In this document: in pieces, positions 12,211 to 24,258 of the stretch | Numbering within the stretch: the stretch's first letter is position 1 | Layout: each line of letters opens with the position of its first letter | From: Lineus longissimus | Lineage: Eukaryota; Nemertea; Pilidiophora; Heteronemertea; Lineidae | Direction of reading: 5' to 3' | Assembly: GCF_910592395.1 (NCBI RefSeq) | Contig: NC_088318.1 | Location: forward strand, 10,480,349 to 10,544,348 | Length of the DNA: 64,000 bases | Program-made: the position numbers and the translations under genes | Notes under the pieces: model-generated | Databases searched by the model: none | The model's input: only the letters and a program-made list of their open reading frames with translations | What the model was told of the DNA's origin: nothing

Positions 12211-12480
12211 GAATGTAAATGTATAAGCTACTCTGTTCATGCAAACTGATTAAATAATTTTAAAAAAATAAAAATTAGCTATTGTGATCAATGTTGATGA
12301 TGATTATGATGGCGAATTGACATGGGATTGGAATGGATGAAGAGTTGACCTCTTACCAGTGATTATTCAGGCTTTTTATGACGACTTGTGCCGATTTGGC
12401 CATTATTTTATTATTGACCAACCAGGGAAATGATAAATATAAATGCTTTTACGTTTTGACAAAGTTCATCTGGAGCTAAA

Positions 12481-12630
12481 ACTGAGAATTTTCTGCTTTG
12501 AATTTCACTACAAATGCACCCCTTTACTCGTCAAGTGGAAAAACTTTGACTGAAACTGACAATTCTTTACTTTGAAGTTCACTTCATATGTACACCTTTA
12601 CTTGCTAAGTGGAAAAATTTGCGAAAGTTT
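12481..12630. repeat. 74-bp tandem duplication
   Basis: ACTGAGAATTTTCTGCTTTG (12481) and ACTGACAATTCTTTACTTTG (12555) begin two copies that both end near AAGTGGAAAAA. Confidence 0.7.
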
Positions 12631-15235
12631 GTAATCCAACATATTGAAAAAGTGTTGCCTAATTGGAAGAAGTTTCTGCTCAAGGGTGAAAAAATTCTGA
12701 AGCATGTCCACATTGATAAAGAATCACACAAATAAGGAAGTCTGTACTTTAAAAACCTGTGCTATGATAGCTCTATTCTGTCCAGATGTATGTAATGTTT
12801 CTTTATACTACTGTTGTTAACGACAAAGTGTTCGTGGATAGTCGAATTGCGGTCGTCACGATCGTGAGTCAGCGTTGGATCACTCCCAGCTCGTGAAAAA
12901 TTACCTGAAATGATAGGAGGGAAATGTGAAATCTTTATGTGAATTTTGATGAAAAAAGACTTTTGGATTGGAATTTGTGGCCAGGAATTCTAAAGGTTGA
13001 GTAAGGCATGAGTAGTTCAGAATCAGTTATGCGCTGTTCTCGAGAATGACTAGTTTCTATTTTTGATTTTTTGGGGGTAAAAAGAGCAATTTAATCTGAG
13101 GGAAATACTTCATTCTGAGTAATGCAACATTTTCAGAACTTCAAGGATAAATCTAAATTACAGGTGTAACAAGTTATTTGAATGGGAACATTTTGGGCAA
13201 ACTCTTTATGGTACAGAGCTCAGAACTGACTGTGCTGTAACCAGCCTGACAGGGGAGAACATTTTCCTTGTCTCTGTCTCTGAGCTTAGGTTACGCCTTT
13301 GATCCACCAGGAATGCTGATTTGCTGTGGGGCAAACTGATAATTCCACTGAGTACTGATATTTGGTGAAAAGTGTGGAAGCCTGTTTAAGCGGACAAAAT
13401 TATAAAAATCTGTGAGACATAAGAGTAATGATGATAAAAACATTGAAATTGATACGAATTGTACAAATGACAATCAAAATACATCACAGTTTATTAACTT
13501 ATTGTGTACAACACTGGTGTGAAGCAAGGACTACAATGTGATAAAAAACAAACCATGCAAACATACTTACACTGATGGTCCACTCCTCTGAGGAGGAGGT
13601 TGGCCTGAAACTGGTCATGATGAGATTGAGACCTTCATATTATTAAGTACAGAATGAAACCAAATCATAAAATTCCAATATTTTCATCGAGGAATTCTCG
13701 AAGATTCAGATATTCTTAGAAGTGATTGAATTTTAATTTTATGGGATAATATCAACACATTTCTCAGGGAATATGCATTACATTGTATATATCGTAAATA
13801 TTTTACTGTTTTAATGCTATCTCTGGGAATTGCGAAATCCTGTTATTTCGAATCTCATTGTGAAATCGTTGAAATGTGAAACTGATTGTCAGAATGCATA
13901 AGACAAATATTATGATGGTTACTAATGTTTCACATTAAAATTTCAAATTGGCGTTGAAATATGCATGTGTGCTCAAATCTTTTTTTTTCATGATGAGAAC
14001 GTGTGAGATTCCTGACATTTCTGACATGAACAATGTTTAAATAGATTTGTATGATAAGAAGAAACAAGCGCAACCACTGTTGGGAATATTTTCATTGACC
14101 AAGTAGTATTTTCCCACCACTATGATGAAATAATGTTTTTTGTATATATGTATTTGTGTACATTGAATTTGACATTTTCTGCTCTGTACGGTATACTTCT
14201 CGACCGATTTAGGTGAGATTTTCAGGTTATAAAACTTTTTTGTGTCCATTTACCCATGTGAATGAGAAATATCCAGAAACAAAACATGGCCTACCGAGGG
14301 GTCCAAGTCAAGATGAGTAAAACTGAAATTTTAAAGATATCCAACCAGTAGTTTTTGCCCAGGAACCCACAGCCATAAACGAATTGGCTATTATATAGAA
14401 AGAGAATAACCGCAGCTATTGGTGACACAAATTGCAGTAAGTGAATACCAAAGTTAACATGCTTGGTTAAGGCCATCCCAGTCTGCCATCGTATAAAAAC
14501 ATTTATTTCAAAATATTCAGAATATGATATACTATTGCAATCAACCAGCTCTGGGGTTATTGCAAAAAATTCAATATCGGTAAATAAAAGAGAAGGAGTT
14601 GTATGTGTCTGAGGTCGCTTGGAGGCACACTGTAAGCCTTTGATCATAAGATTACCTGCGAAATGATTGGATATGAGGTCAGGCCAGGCTTACAAGTTTT
14701 TACGGTTCACATGTAGCCCAATCTGTTTGCTCAAGTACAGGGCAGAAAAAGCCTTTCTTGGTTTCTCTGACTTTTTTTCCAGGATTGTGTACCATTTTTG
14801 GTGGTTTCCAGGCTTGGGAGAAGTTAAATGTACAGCCATTCCTTTGGCACTATTTTATTTATTTCGTACAAAGTACAGTCAACAGTTTGTTAACAGTGTG
14901 CGTATATATATATGCGATCGGTTATAGGGGTTACAACAAATTATATGTGTACATAAATATCATCAGACGAGGACCAGAAGGACTCACAAGTCCTTCATAC
15001 AAACAACACCCTACCGTGTGCATGTTAAGACACCTCTCCCCTTTCTCTCTTTAGGTAAGAGTGTACAGAGAACTAACTATTTAAAGTCAAACAATAATGA
15101 AGATACCGGTTAGCCCAGTCACTTAGTAAGTTAAGGAAACCTCTGATTTTAGATTCTGTCTGGTTGTCTCGACTGCTACTTGGAAAGACTGACTTTTCGC
15201 TGATGGCACGTCATCATTTCCTTTGAATGGTGAAG

Positions 15236-15356
15236 TTTTTAAGTGCCTTGTCCAAGGACATAAAGATGAAACAATGCTGATCTGCCTGAGTGTGAAACCT
15301 ATGACCTCCTAATTATAAGCTCGGTACTTTGGTTATAAGCCCCGTGCTACATGCAT
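15236..15356 (-). repeat. tRNA-derived SINE-like fragment
   Basis: On the minus strand the sequence reads ATAACCAAAGTACCGAGC, then TTATAATTAGGAGGTCATAG, then GTTTCACACTCAG. This matches the general anticodon-arm/GGTC/B-box layout of tRNA-derived SINEs. On the plus strand GTGCCTTGTCCAAGGACA is adjacent, a word that accompanies similar repeats in many animals. The B box is weak, so it is an old copy. Confidence 0.45.
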
Positions 15357-16164
15357 GTGCATCTTATTAACTCTTACGATGTGCGGTATTTACTGCATCA
15401 GCCAAAACGATCTTAGGTGCCAAATATTGTGTTGGTTGAACATATATCAGCAGTCAACACCATGTATCAGACCAGGTACTAACAATTTTGTTTGGAAATC
15501 ATTCTCTCGTGGTGCTGCCTTTGGACAAAAAGTGAGAACGAAAGCACCAGTCTCAAGCCCAATTGATTGCTGTTAGTACATTGCCTAAACCCATCAATCT
15601 TCTTGCGTGAGCGTCTTCCTCGTAAGGTATTTCCTCAGCCTTTGGCTAATACAAATATCATCCATCTATAAATGCAACCTGGTGGCATCGCGTGGCAAGC
15701 GTCTTTTCGATGACCATATGATAATAGAATAAATGTGAAAATAGAGTTCATTGATTCATAGTTGGTTTCAATGCTTTGTTGAGGTGAAGGAAAATTTGGA
15801 CACTTCTGGCTAGTTTAATAGTAAATTAGGCTCTTGACATGACGTCACACGCCACATGTTGCCATACTGTCAATACCAAATTTTTGTATCCGCTTTTGAA
15901 ATTTGCTAAGATTTCAGTACAGATAACAATTTTTAGTTTTGCGGATTACCAAATTTCCTTCAGTTGCACCAGTATTGTTTTGTGGTTTTGAAACGCACAA
16001 AAAGAAACCACTTGCAAAGAATTTAGCAGTTTACAGTTTTGGCTGTGAAAAGTTCAAAGTCATGAAAGTGATGACGTCACAATTAAATTACGTGAATATT
16101 CTCATGAAAACCCACTTTCAATGCTGCACCCTTCAGGTTATAATGCCCACGGAAACTAAGTCTT

Positions 16165-16745
16165 TTTTTGTTTAAGATGTGTTTTAAAGTATCTAAAGGC
16201 GCCATTAGTTCATTATCTTTGAAATAGTCTCATCAAACTTTATTGCAATAACAAGATAAAAGCTTCATTTTATAAGGCCAACAGCCACTTCAACCTTAAT
16301 TTTCTACCTTAGATAACATTTTTAGTTGCTTTTCACAAAAGAAAGCTGTTACATTCTCATAAATGATAAAGTTTCTTTCACCCCAGCTGTCCCTTGAGTG
16401 TGTGGGTATGCAAAATAACCAATTTGCCTGAAGGAACTCAACTAGAAATGTCTTGTTTGTTAAGAATTTGTTTAAAAGTATCTTATCGTGCCTGAATGAA
16501 CACAGTTTTCAATTTAAAATATCTTTGAAATAGTCCCATGAGAACATAAATGCAACAGCCAAACCCACCCTAAATTTCGATCAAAATTTACCATTCTAGT
16601 TGTTTTTTTGCAAACAGCAGCTGTTTCATCAGATTATTGATCAAGTTTCTTGCCCCATAGTGATCCCTTAATTGAGTTCCTTTTTATGCAAAATGAGCAA
16701 TTTGCTTGCAGCCAACAGATTCTTGTTTCTTTTTTCACTTGATGA
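16165..16745. repeat. ~306-bp tandem duplication, diverged
   Basis: ATCTTTGAAATAGTC occurs at 16215 and 16521; both are followed by a 'TTTTTAGTTG/TTCTAGTTG' word, 'CAGCTGTT' and 'ATGCAAAAT(A/G)A(C/G)CAATTTGC'. Non-coding. Confidence 0.7.
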
Positions 16746-17149
16746 AACATGAAGTTTGTAGAATCCACCTGATAAAAGCAGGTTACATCAACAAGTTCTG
16801 TGAAAAGTCACTAAGGCAATATGCAGTAACTGTACTCGAGAGTTTTTAGAAAATTACGATGATTTGCCACTTCGTCATCAGCATAAGTTAAGTCCAGCTC
16901 CCATGTTTCTTCCTACAGTACAAATAGCCAAAATATCGAAGGTTTTGCAAATATTGTGAAGTTTCGCAGAACTGGTGTTGACTTTTGCAGTCAGTTGTAT
17001 TTCGGAACAAGCTGGGTTTGGTTATTTGAGCTTATTTAGTAAGGAGCAGTGAGTTTGGCCATATGGAGGGTGTTCTCGACTTGTAGGGTTGTATTTGTGG
17101 GTTTGGGGTGGCAATGGTGGATGGTTTTTCTCCTGTGGTGATCATAGGG

Positions 17150-17600
17150 CTTTAATGATGTGGAAGCTCTCACACGATACTGCACATGTAAAGTGATTTA
17201 AGGTTATATGAGTTGATTAGGAGCTGTTTATACTGACATTCAGTTTTGTTGTAGAGTTTGTAAAAAGGGAAAGTTTTATTTGGACAGTTTGAGGTTTGGA
17301 GGTGAGAGGTGAGAGGATGCATTGCTTATGAAGGCAATGCGTCCTCTCACATTGTGCTGCAGATGTTAAATGGATGAAGCGGATACAAGTTGATTGGTTC
17401 TGTTTGTACTCACATTCAGATAGAAATGTCGTGGAATATCGGACAGTTGTGGTTGACGAGAAGAAGGATGCATTGATGTGATTTTGTCCCTGCTGCATTT
17501 GGGCACTGGAATGTGCTGTATGCACTGACTTTATAATTGCAAGAAGTTTGGTGCATGTCATGTTGTGGAACTTTCTGGCATGAAACATTGCACTTGTGAA
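17150..17600. repeat. diverged ~175-bp tandem units
   Basis: AGTTGATTAGGAGCTGTTTA and AAGTTGATTGGTTCTGTTTG with 'CACATTCAG/GACATTCAG' mark two copies about 175 bp apart. GCATTGC...GAAGGCAATGC forms a local hairpin between them. The 141-codon minus-strand frame here is repetitive in the same way, so I do not call it a gene. Confidence 0.5.
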
Positions 17601-18429
17601 TGTTTTTTGGGTATGATACGGCTGCTTCAAATCGTTGACCAAATCATGAAATGAGCAGAGTGAATGCCGGTCGGGCCTAGGCCCACACTAGTACTACTTA
17701 CTTGACTTCAAGCTCGGTGTCATTAATTACTACAAGCCGCCCAAAGAATACACACGCATTCCTAATGGCTTATGTCACTTGAAACATGGCTCTTTCCACA
17801 AACTTACCAGTTACAAGGCGCAAACACCGAAAGTACCGGCCGCTGTGGCTGTCATATTTTACCGTAGATGACATGAGCATACACGTGCATACACGAGGTG
17901 TACAACGTCATAAAATCGTGTGTGGTGCAACGTCACAAAATTGTGCAATGTCTGCGTCGTCATCGGATCTTGCTAAAAATTATCAGTTCACAATTTCGGA
18001 CGCGTCATCAGTTTTGATATTCACCGATAAAATCCTTTTTTTCTTCTAAGTCAAATTTCGTCCGCGCTCCTTTTCACCGTAAACTACCTTGAAAATGATT
18101 TTGCTAACTATTCCATGCGGTTAAACCGATTGGAGCGGGTTCTATCATAGATAACTGGAGGTCGAAATCCACAACCAAGAATATGACTTATGAAACCATT
18201 TGAAGCGGTCCGCAAAAGCCTTCGTCGTGAGGTGGTGCCGCCTGTCGGCGGTTCCGGGACCATTGCGTCCAGTGTTATGTATTTGAAGGTGATGGACACG
18301 CAATTGTGCTTGTTAAAGAACCCACAGTGTAAATGAATTCGTGTCGATTAGGCCAGTTTGTCACCATGAATTCAGAATTCACTGCATCCAAGACATTGGA
18401 TTGGCAGACTTGTTTTGCTTACAAGTGAA

Positions 18430-19330
18430 TGTTCTTAAAGAGGAATGAAAGAGTACCAGCAAGAGCATGACCATCTTTATACCATACGCTGATCTATCAG
18501 TTATCAATAAGAAATTCAAGGACACGTTTATTTGATGTGATAGGCTGAATAAATTATCGGCAAGGACTGCTGGGCATTATTCAGAAAAAATGCAACTTCA
18601 TGCACTTCCGCTTAAGGGTGTGTGGAAAAAAGTGAATCTTCTTAAAAAGGAATGAGAGTATCAGCAAGAGCATGACCATCTTTATACCATACCCAGATCT
18701 ATCAGTTATCGGTAAGAAATTCAAGGACACGTTTATTTGATGTGATAGGCTGAATAAATGATCGGCAAGGACTGCTGAACATTATTCAGAAAAAAATTGA
18801 ACTTCATGCACTTCCGCTCAAGGGTGTGTGGAAAAAGTCAATCCTTCTCCCACTTGGTCTCAAGGTGTTCATGCCGGTACTAGAATCATAGAATAGCGTG
18901 TTCATCTGCTTTGTACCTAGATCTAACAGTGGGGTCCAATTGTCGGTAAGATATCCAAGGAGAAATTTATTGATGTAATTGCCTGACTATAACTGATCAT
19001 CTGGTTGGCGTGTTCGATTGTCAGGATATATTTTACTCCGGACAAAATGAATCGTTGTGCACTGCCACATTGACTTTTTCAACTTACTCTTTACCCTAAG
19101 TGAAGAGTAAGTTGAAAAAGTCAATGTTTTCTCCCACTGCTGATAGCTGTCTTGTGCCTAAGAATTGTTTATGTACTGTCTGTTAAGTGTTAACACCAGA
19201 ATCATGTCTGATTTTATACCGTACCTAGGTCCATCACAGAGAACCAGTTATCTGCACTAAAAATACAAGGATGCATTAACTTGATGTGATGAGCTGACAA
19301 ACTGAGCAGCTCGCAAAAAAATTGGGTGAG
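18430..19330. repeat. diverged ~205-bp tandem units
   Basis: Two clear copies share CAGCAAGAGCATGACCATCT (18457 and 18662, period 205), AAATTCAAGGACACGTTTAT, and the word GGCAAGGACTGCTG. Weaker copies follow near 18870 and 19180. The 'TTGATGTGAT' word also occurs in the flanks of the next array, so the whole field to 21.05 kb seems to descend from one unit. Confidence 0.8.
19067..19127. repeat. perfect 25-bp inverted repeat (hairpin)
   Basis: The arm 19067-19091 (ACATTGACTTTTTCAACTTA then CTCTT) is matched exactly by its reverse complement at 19103-19127, with an 11-base loop. It lies within the satellite-like field. No T-run follows. Confidence 0.9.
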
Positions 19331-19561
19331 AAGAAATGTTTCGAAGTGATCTTCTTTACGAAAATGAGCCGTTGTGCCCTAGCACTTACTAGTTTTGGTA
19401 AATGGAATCGAGCAAGCGTTTTTACAAAGCATTCTAGAGTGAGCTTCGTTGATGTAGCTTAATGCTGTTGAGAAGGTGACCACTTAATAATTGGATGGAT
19501 ATGCACGGACATGCTCGTTTGATGTGATACTGTGTAGAGTGGGTATCGGATTAATTAATGG

Positions 19562-20622
19562 TCAGCGAGCACTGTTGGCCATGTTCATGAAACAAGCAGA
19601 TAAGGCTACAGTACCCAACGCATCGTTATTCTCTGTCAGGCATTAGCAGTGCTCTTGACAAAGGGTTGCTTTGGGTTTATAACAACTGGCCATCAGGCTA
19701 GAGACTGGTGAGGCAAGCACTATTGGCCTTGTTCATCAAACAAGTAGACAAGGATACAGTACCAATTGTTATCCTTTGTCGGGCATTAGGACTGCTCTTG
19801 ACAAAGGGTTGCTTTGGGTTTATAACAACTGGCCATCAGGCTAGAGACTGGTGAGGCAAGCACCATTGGCCTTGTTCATCAAACAAGTAGACAAGGATAC
19901 AGTACCAATTGTTTTCCTTTGTCAGGCATTAGGACTGCTCTTGACCAAGGGTTGCTTTGGGTGTATAACAACTGGCCATCAGGCTAGAGACTGGTGAGGC
20001 AAGCACCATTGGCCTTGTTCATCAAACAAGCAGACAAGGATGCAGTACCAAAGCATTGTTATCCTTTGTCAGGCATTAGGACTGCTCTTGACGAAGGATT
20101 GCTTTGGGTTTATAACAACTGGCCATCAGGCTAGAGACTGATGAGGCAAGCACCATTGGCCTTGTTCATCAAACAAGCAGACAAGGATGCAGTACCAATT
20201 GTTATCCTTTGTCAGGCATTAGGACTGCTCTTGACGAAGGGTTGCTTTGGGTGTATAACAACTGGCCATCTGGCTAGAGACTGATGAGGCAAGCACCATT
20301 GGCCTTGTTCATCAAACAAGCAGACAAGGATGCAGTACCAAAGCATTGTTATTCTTTGCCAGGCATTAGGACTGCTCTTGACAAAGGGTTGCTTTGGGTG
20401 TATAACAACTGGCCACCAGGCTAGAGACAGGTGAGGCAAGCACCATTGGCCTTGTTCATCAAACAAGTAGACAAGGATACAGTACCAATTGTTATCCTTT
20501 GTCAGGCATTAGCAGTGCTCTTGACAAAGGGTTGCTTTGGTGTATAACAACTGGCCATCTGGCTAGAGACTGGTGAGGCTAGCACCATTGGCCTTGTTCA
20601 TCAAACAAGTAGGCAAGATCAT
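19562..20622. repeat. satellite-like array, seven units of 143/147 bp
   Basis: The word GGCATTAG occurs at 19639, 19782, 19925, 20072, 20215, 20362 and 20505, spacings 143, 143, 147, 143, 147 and 143. The 4-5 bp difference comes from ACCAATTG versus ACCAAAGCATTG. Units carry CTCTTGACAAAGGGTTGCTT and AACAACTGGCCATCAGG. Identity is high. The minus-strand frame at 20212-20466 is an artefact of the array. Confidence 0.9.
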
Positions 20623-20835
20623 AAAAACAGCATGTGCCAGTTTGGTATCACTTCATTGTCATACAATCTTCATCCCCGTCGAAACGGCTTTCTGGTTGAA
20701 ATCCTGAAGAAGAAGGATTGGCCGCCAGGCTAGAGTATAGAAAAGAGTAAACATGGACAAAATGCATAAAAAGCATTGTTGCTGTAGCAAAGTTAATACT
20801 CCATGGTGTACGGTAGCTGGCTTTGTTTGTCTACC

Positions 20836-21050
20836 TTTGTGGTGTGGAGAAAGTGACCGCTTAATTGGACAGATATGCCAAGACATGTTCGTTTGAAGTG
20901 ATACACTGCAGAGCTACTGGCCATCAGTGAGACAATGAGAGGCAAGGACTGTTAGTCATGCTTATTGAGCAAACAGAGACCGCTTCTTTACCCTGAAGCA
21001 TCTTCGTTCTTTGTTGGGCTGTAATAGTAGGATCGGTTCTGATTGAATGC
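20836..21050. repeat. diverged outlier unit of the satellite field
   Basis: AGTGACCGCTTAATTGGACA and following words match 19470-19640 with about 75-80% identity by eye. This places a relic flank unit on both sides of the young 143/147-bp array. Confidence 0.6.
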
Positions 21051-21258
21051 TATACTTGTCTGAAGCACCCCGCAAACAAGAAAGTTTTATCACCCTGACC
21101 TGCTGTAATAATTGCTGATCGCTATGGATAAAACTAGTGGGTTTGATATTAACCGCAGATCACTGTGATCACTGATGTTTATCGCAGGCACCTGTGATGA
21201 CTGCCAAAAACGAGCAGTGATCATGATCACAGGTCCAAGCGACAAAAATTGCTTGTTT

Positions 21259-21534
21259 TATGCTGACGACATGTTCGGTACACTCCTGATTTATAAATAA
21301 TTAGGGCAAGGAGAAGTGAATTAATTTTTACTTCTCCTTGCCTTAAAAAAATCATTATGACAAGAAGAAAAAAGGAAAAAAAGGGTCCTCCAAGCACCTC
21401 CTGGGTTTGAACCCTGGTTCTCCTGACTGCAGATCCCTGACTTTACCTCTGGACCAAAGTGACTTCTCACTTGGCTATAGGCTTTCTTTCAGTATGAATG
21501 AAAAACTATTGTTTGATCTGGACTCTGATTGGAC
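21259..21534 (-). repeat. 276-bp unit (copy 1): tRNA-like head plus hairpin
   Basis: On the minus strand, 21383-21462 has an A-box match TGGTCCAGAGG and a B-box match GGGTTCAAACCC, suggesting a tRNA-derived (pol III) head. Further along (21301-21346) is a hairpin with 13-bp perfect arms, extended by one G-T wobble. The unit is followed directly by a second copy at about 90% identity. Confidence 0.65.
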
Positions 21535-21808
21535 TATGCTGGCGACATGTTGGGTACACTCCTGATCTGTGAACAATTAGGACAAGGAGAAGTGAATTAA
21601 TTTTTACTTCTCCTTGTCCTAAAAAAAATCATTATGACCGGAAAAAAAAGGAAAAAAGGGTCCTCCTAGCACCTCCTGGGTTTGAACCCTGGTTCTCCTG
21701 ACTGCAAATGCCTGACTTTACCTCTAGACCAAAGGGACTTCACACTTGGCTGTAGTCTTTCTCTCAGTATGAATGAAAAACTATTGTTTGATCTGGACTC
21801 TGATTTGA
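21535..21808 (-). repeat. 276-bp unit (copy 2): tRNA-like head plus hairpin
   Basis: This is a direct tandem copy of the preceding unit. A-box (TGGTCTAGAGG) and B-box (GGGTTCAAACCC) matches are kept on the minus strand. The hairpin arms are TTAGGACAAGGAGAAGT and its exact complement (17 bp), with a base-pair change relative to copy 1 present on both arms. Confidence 0.65.
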
Positions 21809-22025
21809 CTCTTGATCCACTGTTTATTGGAACAATGCTGATCACCAGAAAGCATTTTATGGTTTGCAAACCAATGCAAACTTTGCTGTTTGTTTAGCAG
21901 TTTGAGTTGTTTCCTAAAATCACTTTTGGAGATTGGAACAATCTTTGGCTCTTCGTGTGTGATATCGCTATATCAGATTGTTAGAGGAAGAGGACTGCCA
22001 CTTCCAACATAAAAATCTAGATGAC

Positions 22026-22521
22026 TTAACCTTTTCACCACCCTTTGCCGGTGTACCGGTCCACCTAGTTCGCCACCCTTTCCCGGTAGACCGGGCTGAG
22101 AAGACCCACGATGATGTTTTGTTTCCTGAGAAGCACATGGTGTGCGCAGAAGCTCCAAACTCGCTCACTGTGCAGCTAATGTATTTCCTGTTTTGGAAAA
22201 ATCTTCACTTCGCGATAATTTAAGTGGATTTAAAGGTGATTTTTGGACAAAAAAGAAGAGTTTTTCCCGAAATTGACAATTTATGCTGTAGTTCTCATAT
22301 TGAAGCGATGAAAAAGTGGTTTATTACTGGATATTTTGCATTCATTTGTTGTTATTTCAATTGGGAAGTTCGTCATTTCGCCGGTGTACATTTTGTGTAC
22401 ATGGTTCTGCTCAGATTTTACTGACGAATTCAGTTTTTGTGACAGATTTTGGCAAAATTGCACCTTAGGTGGGGGCGTCATGGTGCTTACGCGCTGGCGC
22501 CGGAGGTGGTGAAAAGGTTAA
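22026..22521. mobile_element. piggyBac-like MITE with TTAA ends (type 2)
   Basis: The left end TTAACCTTTTCACCACC and the right end GGTGGTGAAAAGGTTAA are perfect inverted repeats of 17 bp, with TTAA at 22026-22029 and 22518-22521. The sub-terminal regions are rich in CCGG/GTAC palindromes. Short frames inside have no transposase signature. Confidence 0.8.
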
Positions 22522-22529
22522 AGCTGACA

Positions 22530-23520
22530 GGTAAAATCAATCAATTCTGGTTAAAAACGCCCTTCACCACATTGAGTTGTCTTGTTCTTCCCACTTTTTA
22601 CTGGTCAGGTTTTGAGCATCAGAAGAAATAAAAAAACACAGTAATTATCTCTGCACTGTTTCCTCACTTTGTTGTCTATGTGCCATTTTTTCCCTGTCAT
22701 CGTAAGTCACGGCACGGACTGTTCGTGACCACACACCAAAAGACACTGCATGCAGCGCATCAGATTTACCAATTCAAAACATATCCTGCGGATATTGAGA
22801 AAAATCATATTTGTGAGCAGTTGAGTAGCCGAATAGCTATTGCCAGTGTGGGTGGTTATTGCTTGTCTTATCTGATTCTGCCTGGTTGCTGTTATTGTGT
22901 TGGTCTGCGATGTTGATTGGCAGGTGTCATTCAATTGGATAAAAGCAAGGATAGGTTTGATGATAGGTATGACAACTTGGATGCTGGATGTTGGAATAGC
23001 TGGGCAATTGCTGTTATCACTTGTCATAGGGTTATTAAAGGGTGTGATCATGAAATTGTCAGTGTGAAATTTGGAAAAAACCAAAGCAACTTTTAATCCA
23101 CCATTGCAGTAACATTTCACAATTTGTTTTCCAGCAACTTTTGCAAATCACAAAAATGAAGCATCACCAAAGTTTATAGTTTATTTGGGTACTTTGGTGA
23201 CCACAATGGCTTCTTCATCTTTCATGAATTGCCATGAATCTCTGCTACCACCAGTATCATGATAAACGCCTTCCCCAACTTTCCATTATTTGGTCATTCA
23301 ACCGACTTCATTGAAAGCTGATAGAGTTTGATATGTTGCTAACTTCTTAACCTTGTTAAGGAGTTAAGCTTGTCCTCAACCCTGTTTTCACTCAATAAGA
23401 TTAAACTCCCGGAGTGGTTGTTTCACAATCAATGTTGACAATTTAATCAAATTAGCTTTCTAACTATTGAACAAGATCCGCTTCACAATGCTTGTTTTAT
23501 GTTCTTGGCATCACAATGGT
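22530..23520. other. no gene recognised
   Basis: A 137-codon minus frame (22707-23120) overlaps a 78-codon plus frame. It is rich in Ile, Thr and Asn, with no recognisable motif, so I do not call it. Confidence 0.5.
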
Positions 23521-23602
23521 AATACAGTGGAACCTCCCTTAGCGGACACCTCTCTATTAAGGACAACCTCTCTATCAAGGACACTAATTTTGGTCCCAAA
23601 TT

Positions 23603-24258
23603 ACATACATACGTACAAATAGCATTTATATAGCGCAAAATCCAATTAGAAAAATTGCTCAGCTGCGCTTAACAAAAACACTGTTCAAATAGTTTGGTTT
23701 TTAATCTTCTTTTGAACTCGCTGACGGTGGAGCTGTTGCGGGTGTTAGTGTCCAGCGAGTTCCATAATTTGCTGGCATAAACTGTAAAGCTTCTGCCACC
23801 AAATGTCTCAAGGCGATACCTGGGAGTCACCAACAACTCTTGGTTATCCGATCTCAGGGATCGCCCTGGGACATACGATGGCAGGATGTCCGAGATATAT
23901 GATGGAGCCATGTTGTTTTTGGCTTTGAACACCATGAGTAAAACCTTGAAATCGATACGATATGGTATCGGAAGCCAGTGGAGAGTTCTCAAAACGGGTG
24001 TTATGTGCTCACGTAGTGGAGTCCTTGTAATTATTCTTGCTGCACGGCTCTGCACTAGTTGTAATTTGTGCAGGAGTTTCTCATTAACCCCAGCTAACAG
24101 ACTATTTCCGTAGTCCAAACGAGACATCACCAGTGAGTGCACTAGCTCTTTCGTTGCTGCAGTTGTAAGGAGCTTGCGAGCGCGACCAATATTGCGCAAG
24201 TGGTAAGTTGCAGATTTGACGATGTAGTTTATGTGTGATGCCATAGAAAGAGTTTGAT
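23603..24258 (-). mobile_element. 5'-truncated LINE (non-LTR retrotransposon) 3' end, inserted in a MITE
   Basis: The segment carries the C-terminal coding part and 3' UTR of a non-LTR retrotransposon, read on the minus strand. Its 3' end contains GCGCTATATAAATGC followed by a short ATGT-type tail, a combination common in L2/CR1-like LINEs (family knowledge). The 6-bp direct repeat CAAATT lies on both sides (23597-23602 and 24259-24264). Removing one copy plus the insert restores the sequence found in other copies of the host MITE, so this is a real target-site duplication. The 5' truncation is the usual result of incomplete target-primed reverse transcription. Confidence 0.85.
23669..24244 (-). 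pseudogene. LINE ORF2 C-terminal fragment (post-reverse-transcriptase domain)
   Basis: An uninterrupted 191-codon frame matches the region after the reverse-transcriptase palm in jockey-superfamily LINEs. Recognisable blocks are SRLDYGNSLL (about residues 41-50), LQLVQSRAARIIT (62-74), LHWLPIPYRI (88-97) and FGGRSFTVYASKLWNSL (about 148-164). The frame stays open upstream of the first methionine for a few codons (DQTLS) until the insertion edge, so the ATG is not a true start. The endonuclease and the catalytic reverse-transcriptase motifs are absent, so the fragment cannot move by itself. The lack of stops or frameshifts suggests a fairly recent insertion. Confidence 0.88.

Larger units (their letters stand above)
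10300..15235. other. no gene recognised
   Basis: Short frames (up to 118 codons at 14291-14647, minus) show no recognisable family. The only structure noted is the pair of dispersed repeats and the 74-bp duplication. Introns of a larger gene cannot be excluded. Confidence 0.5.
15360..18430. other. no gene recognised outside listed repeats
   Basis: The interval contains the tandem duplications at 16.2 and 17.2 kb. The 63- to 87-codon frames near 17.8-18.3 kb lack domain signals. Confidence 0.5.

Noticed and set aside
17217-17642. 141-codon minus-strand frame as a gene
   Set aside because: It overlies diverged tandem units and has repeated phrasing; no domain.
22707-23120. 137-codon minus-strand frame as a gene
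   Set aside because: No recognisable motif, low-complexity composition, no splice or start context that stands out.
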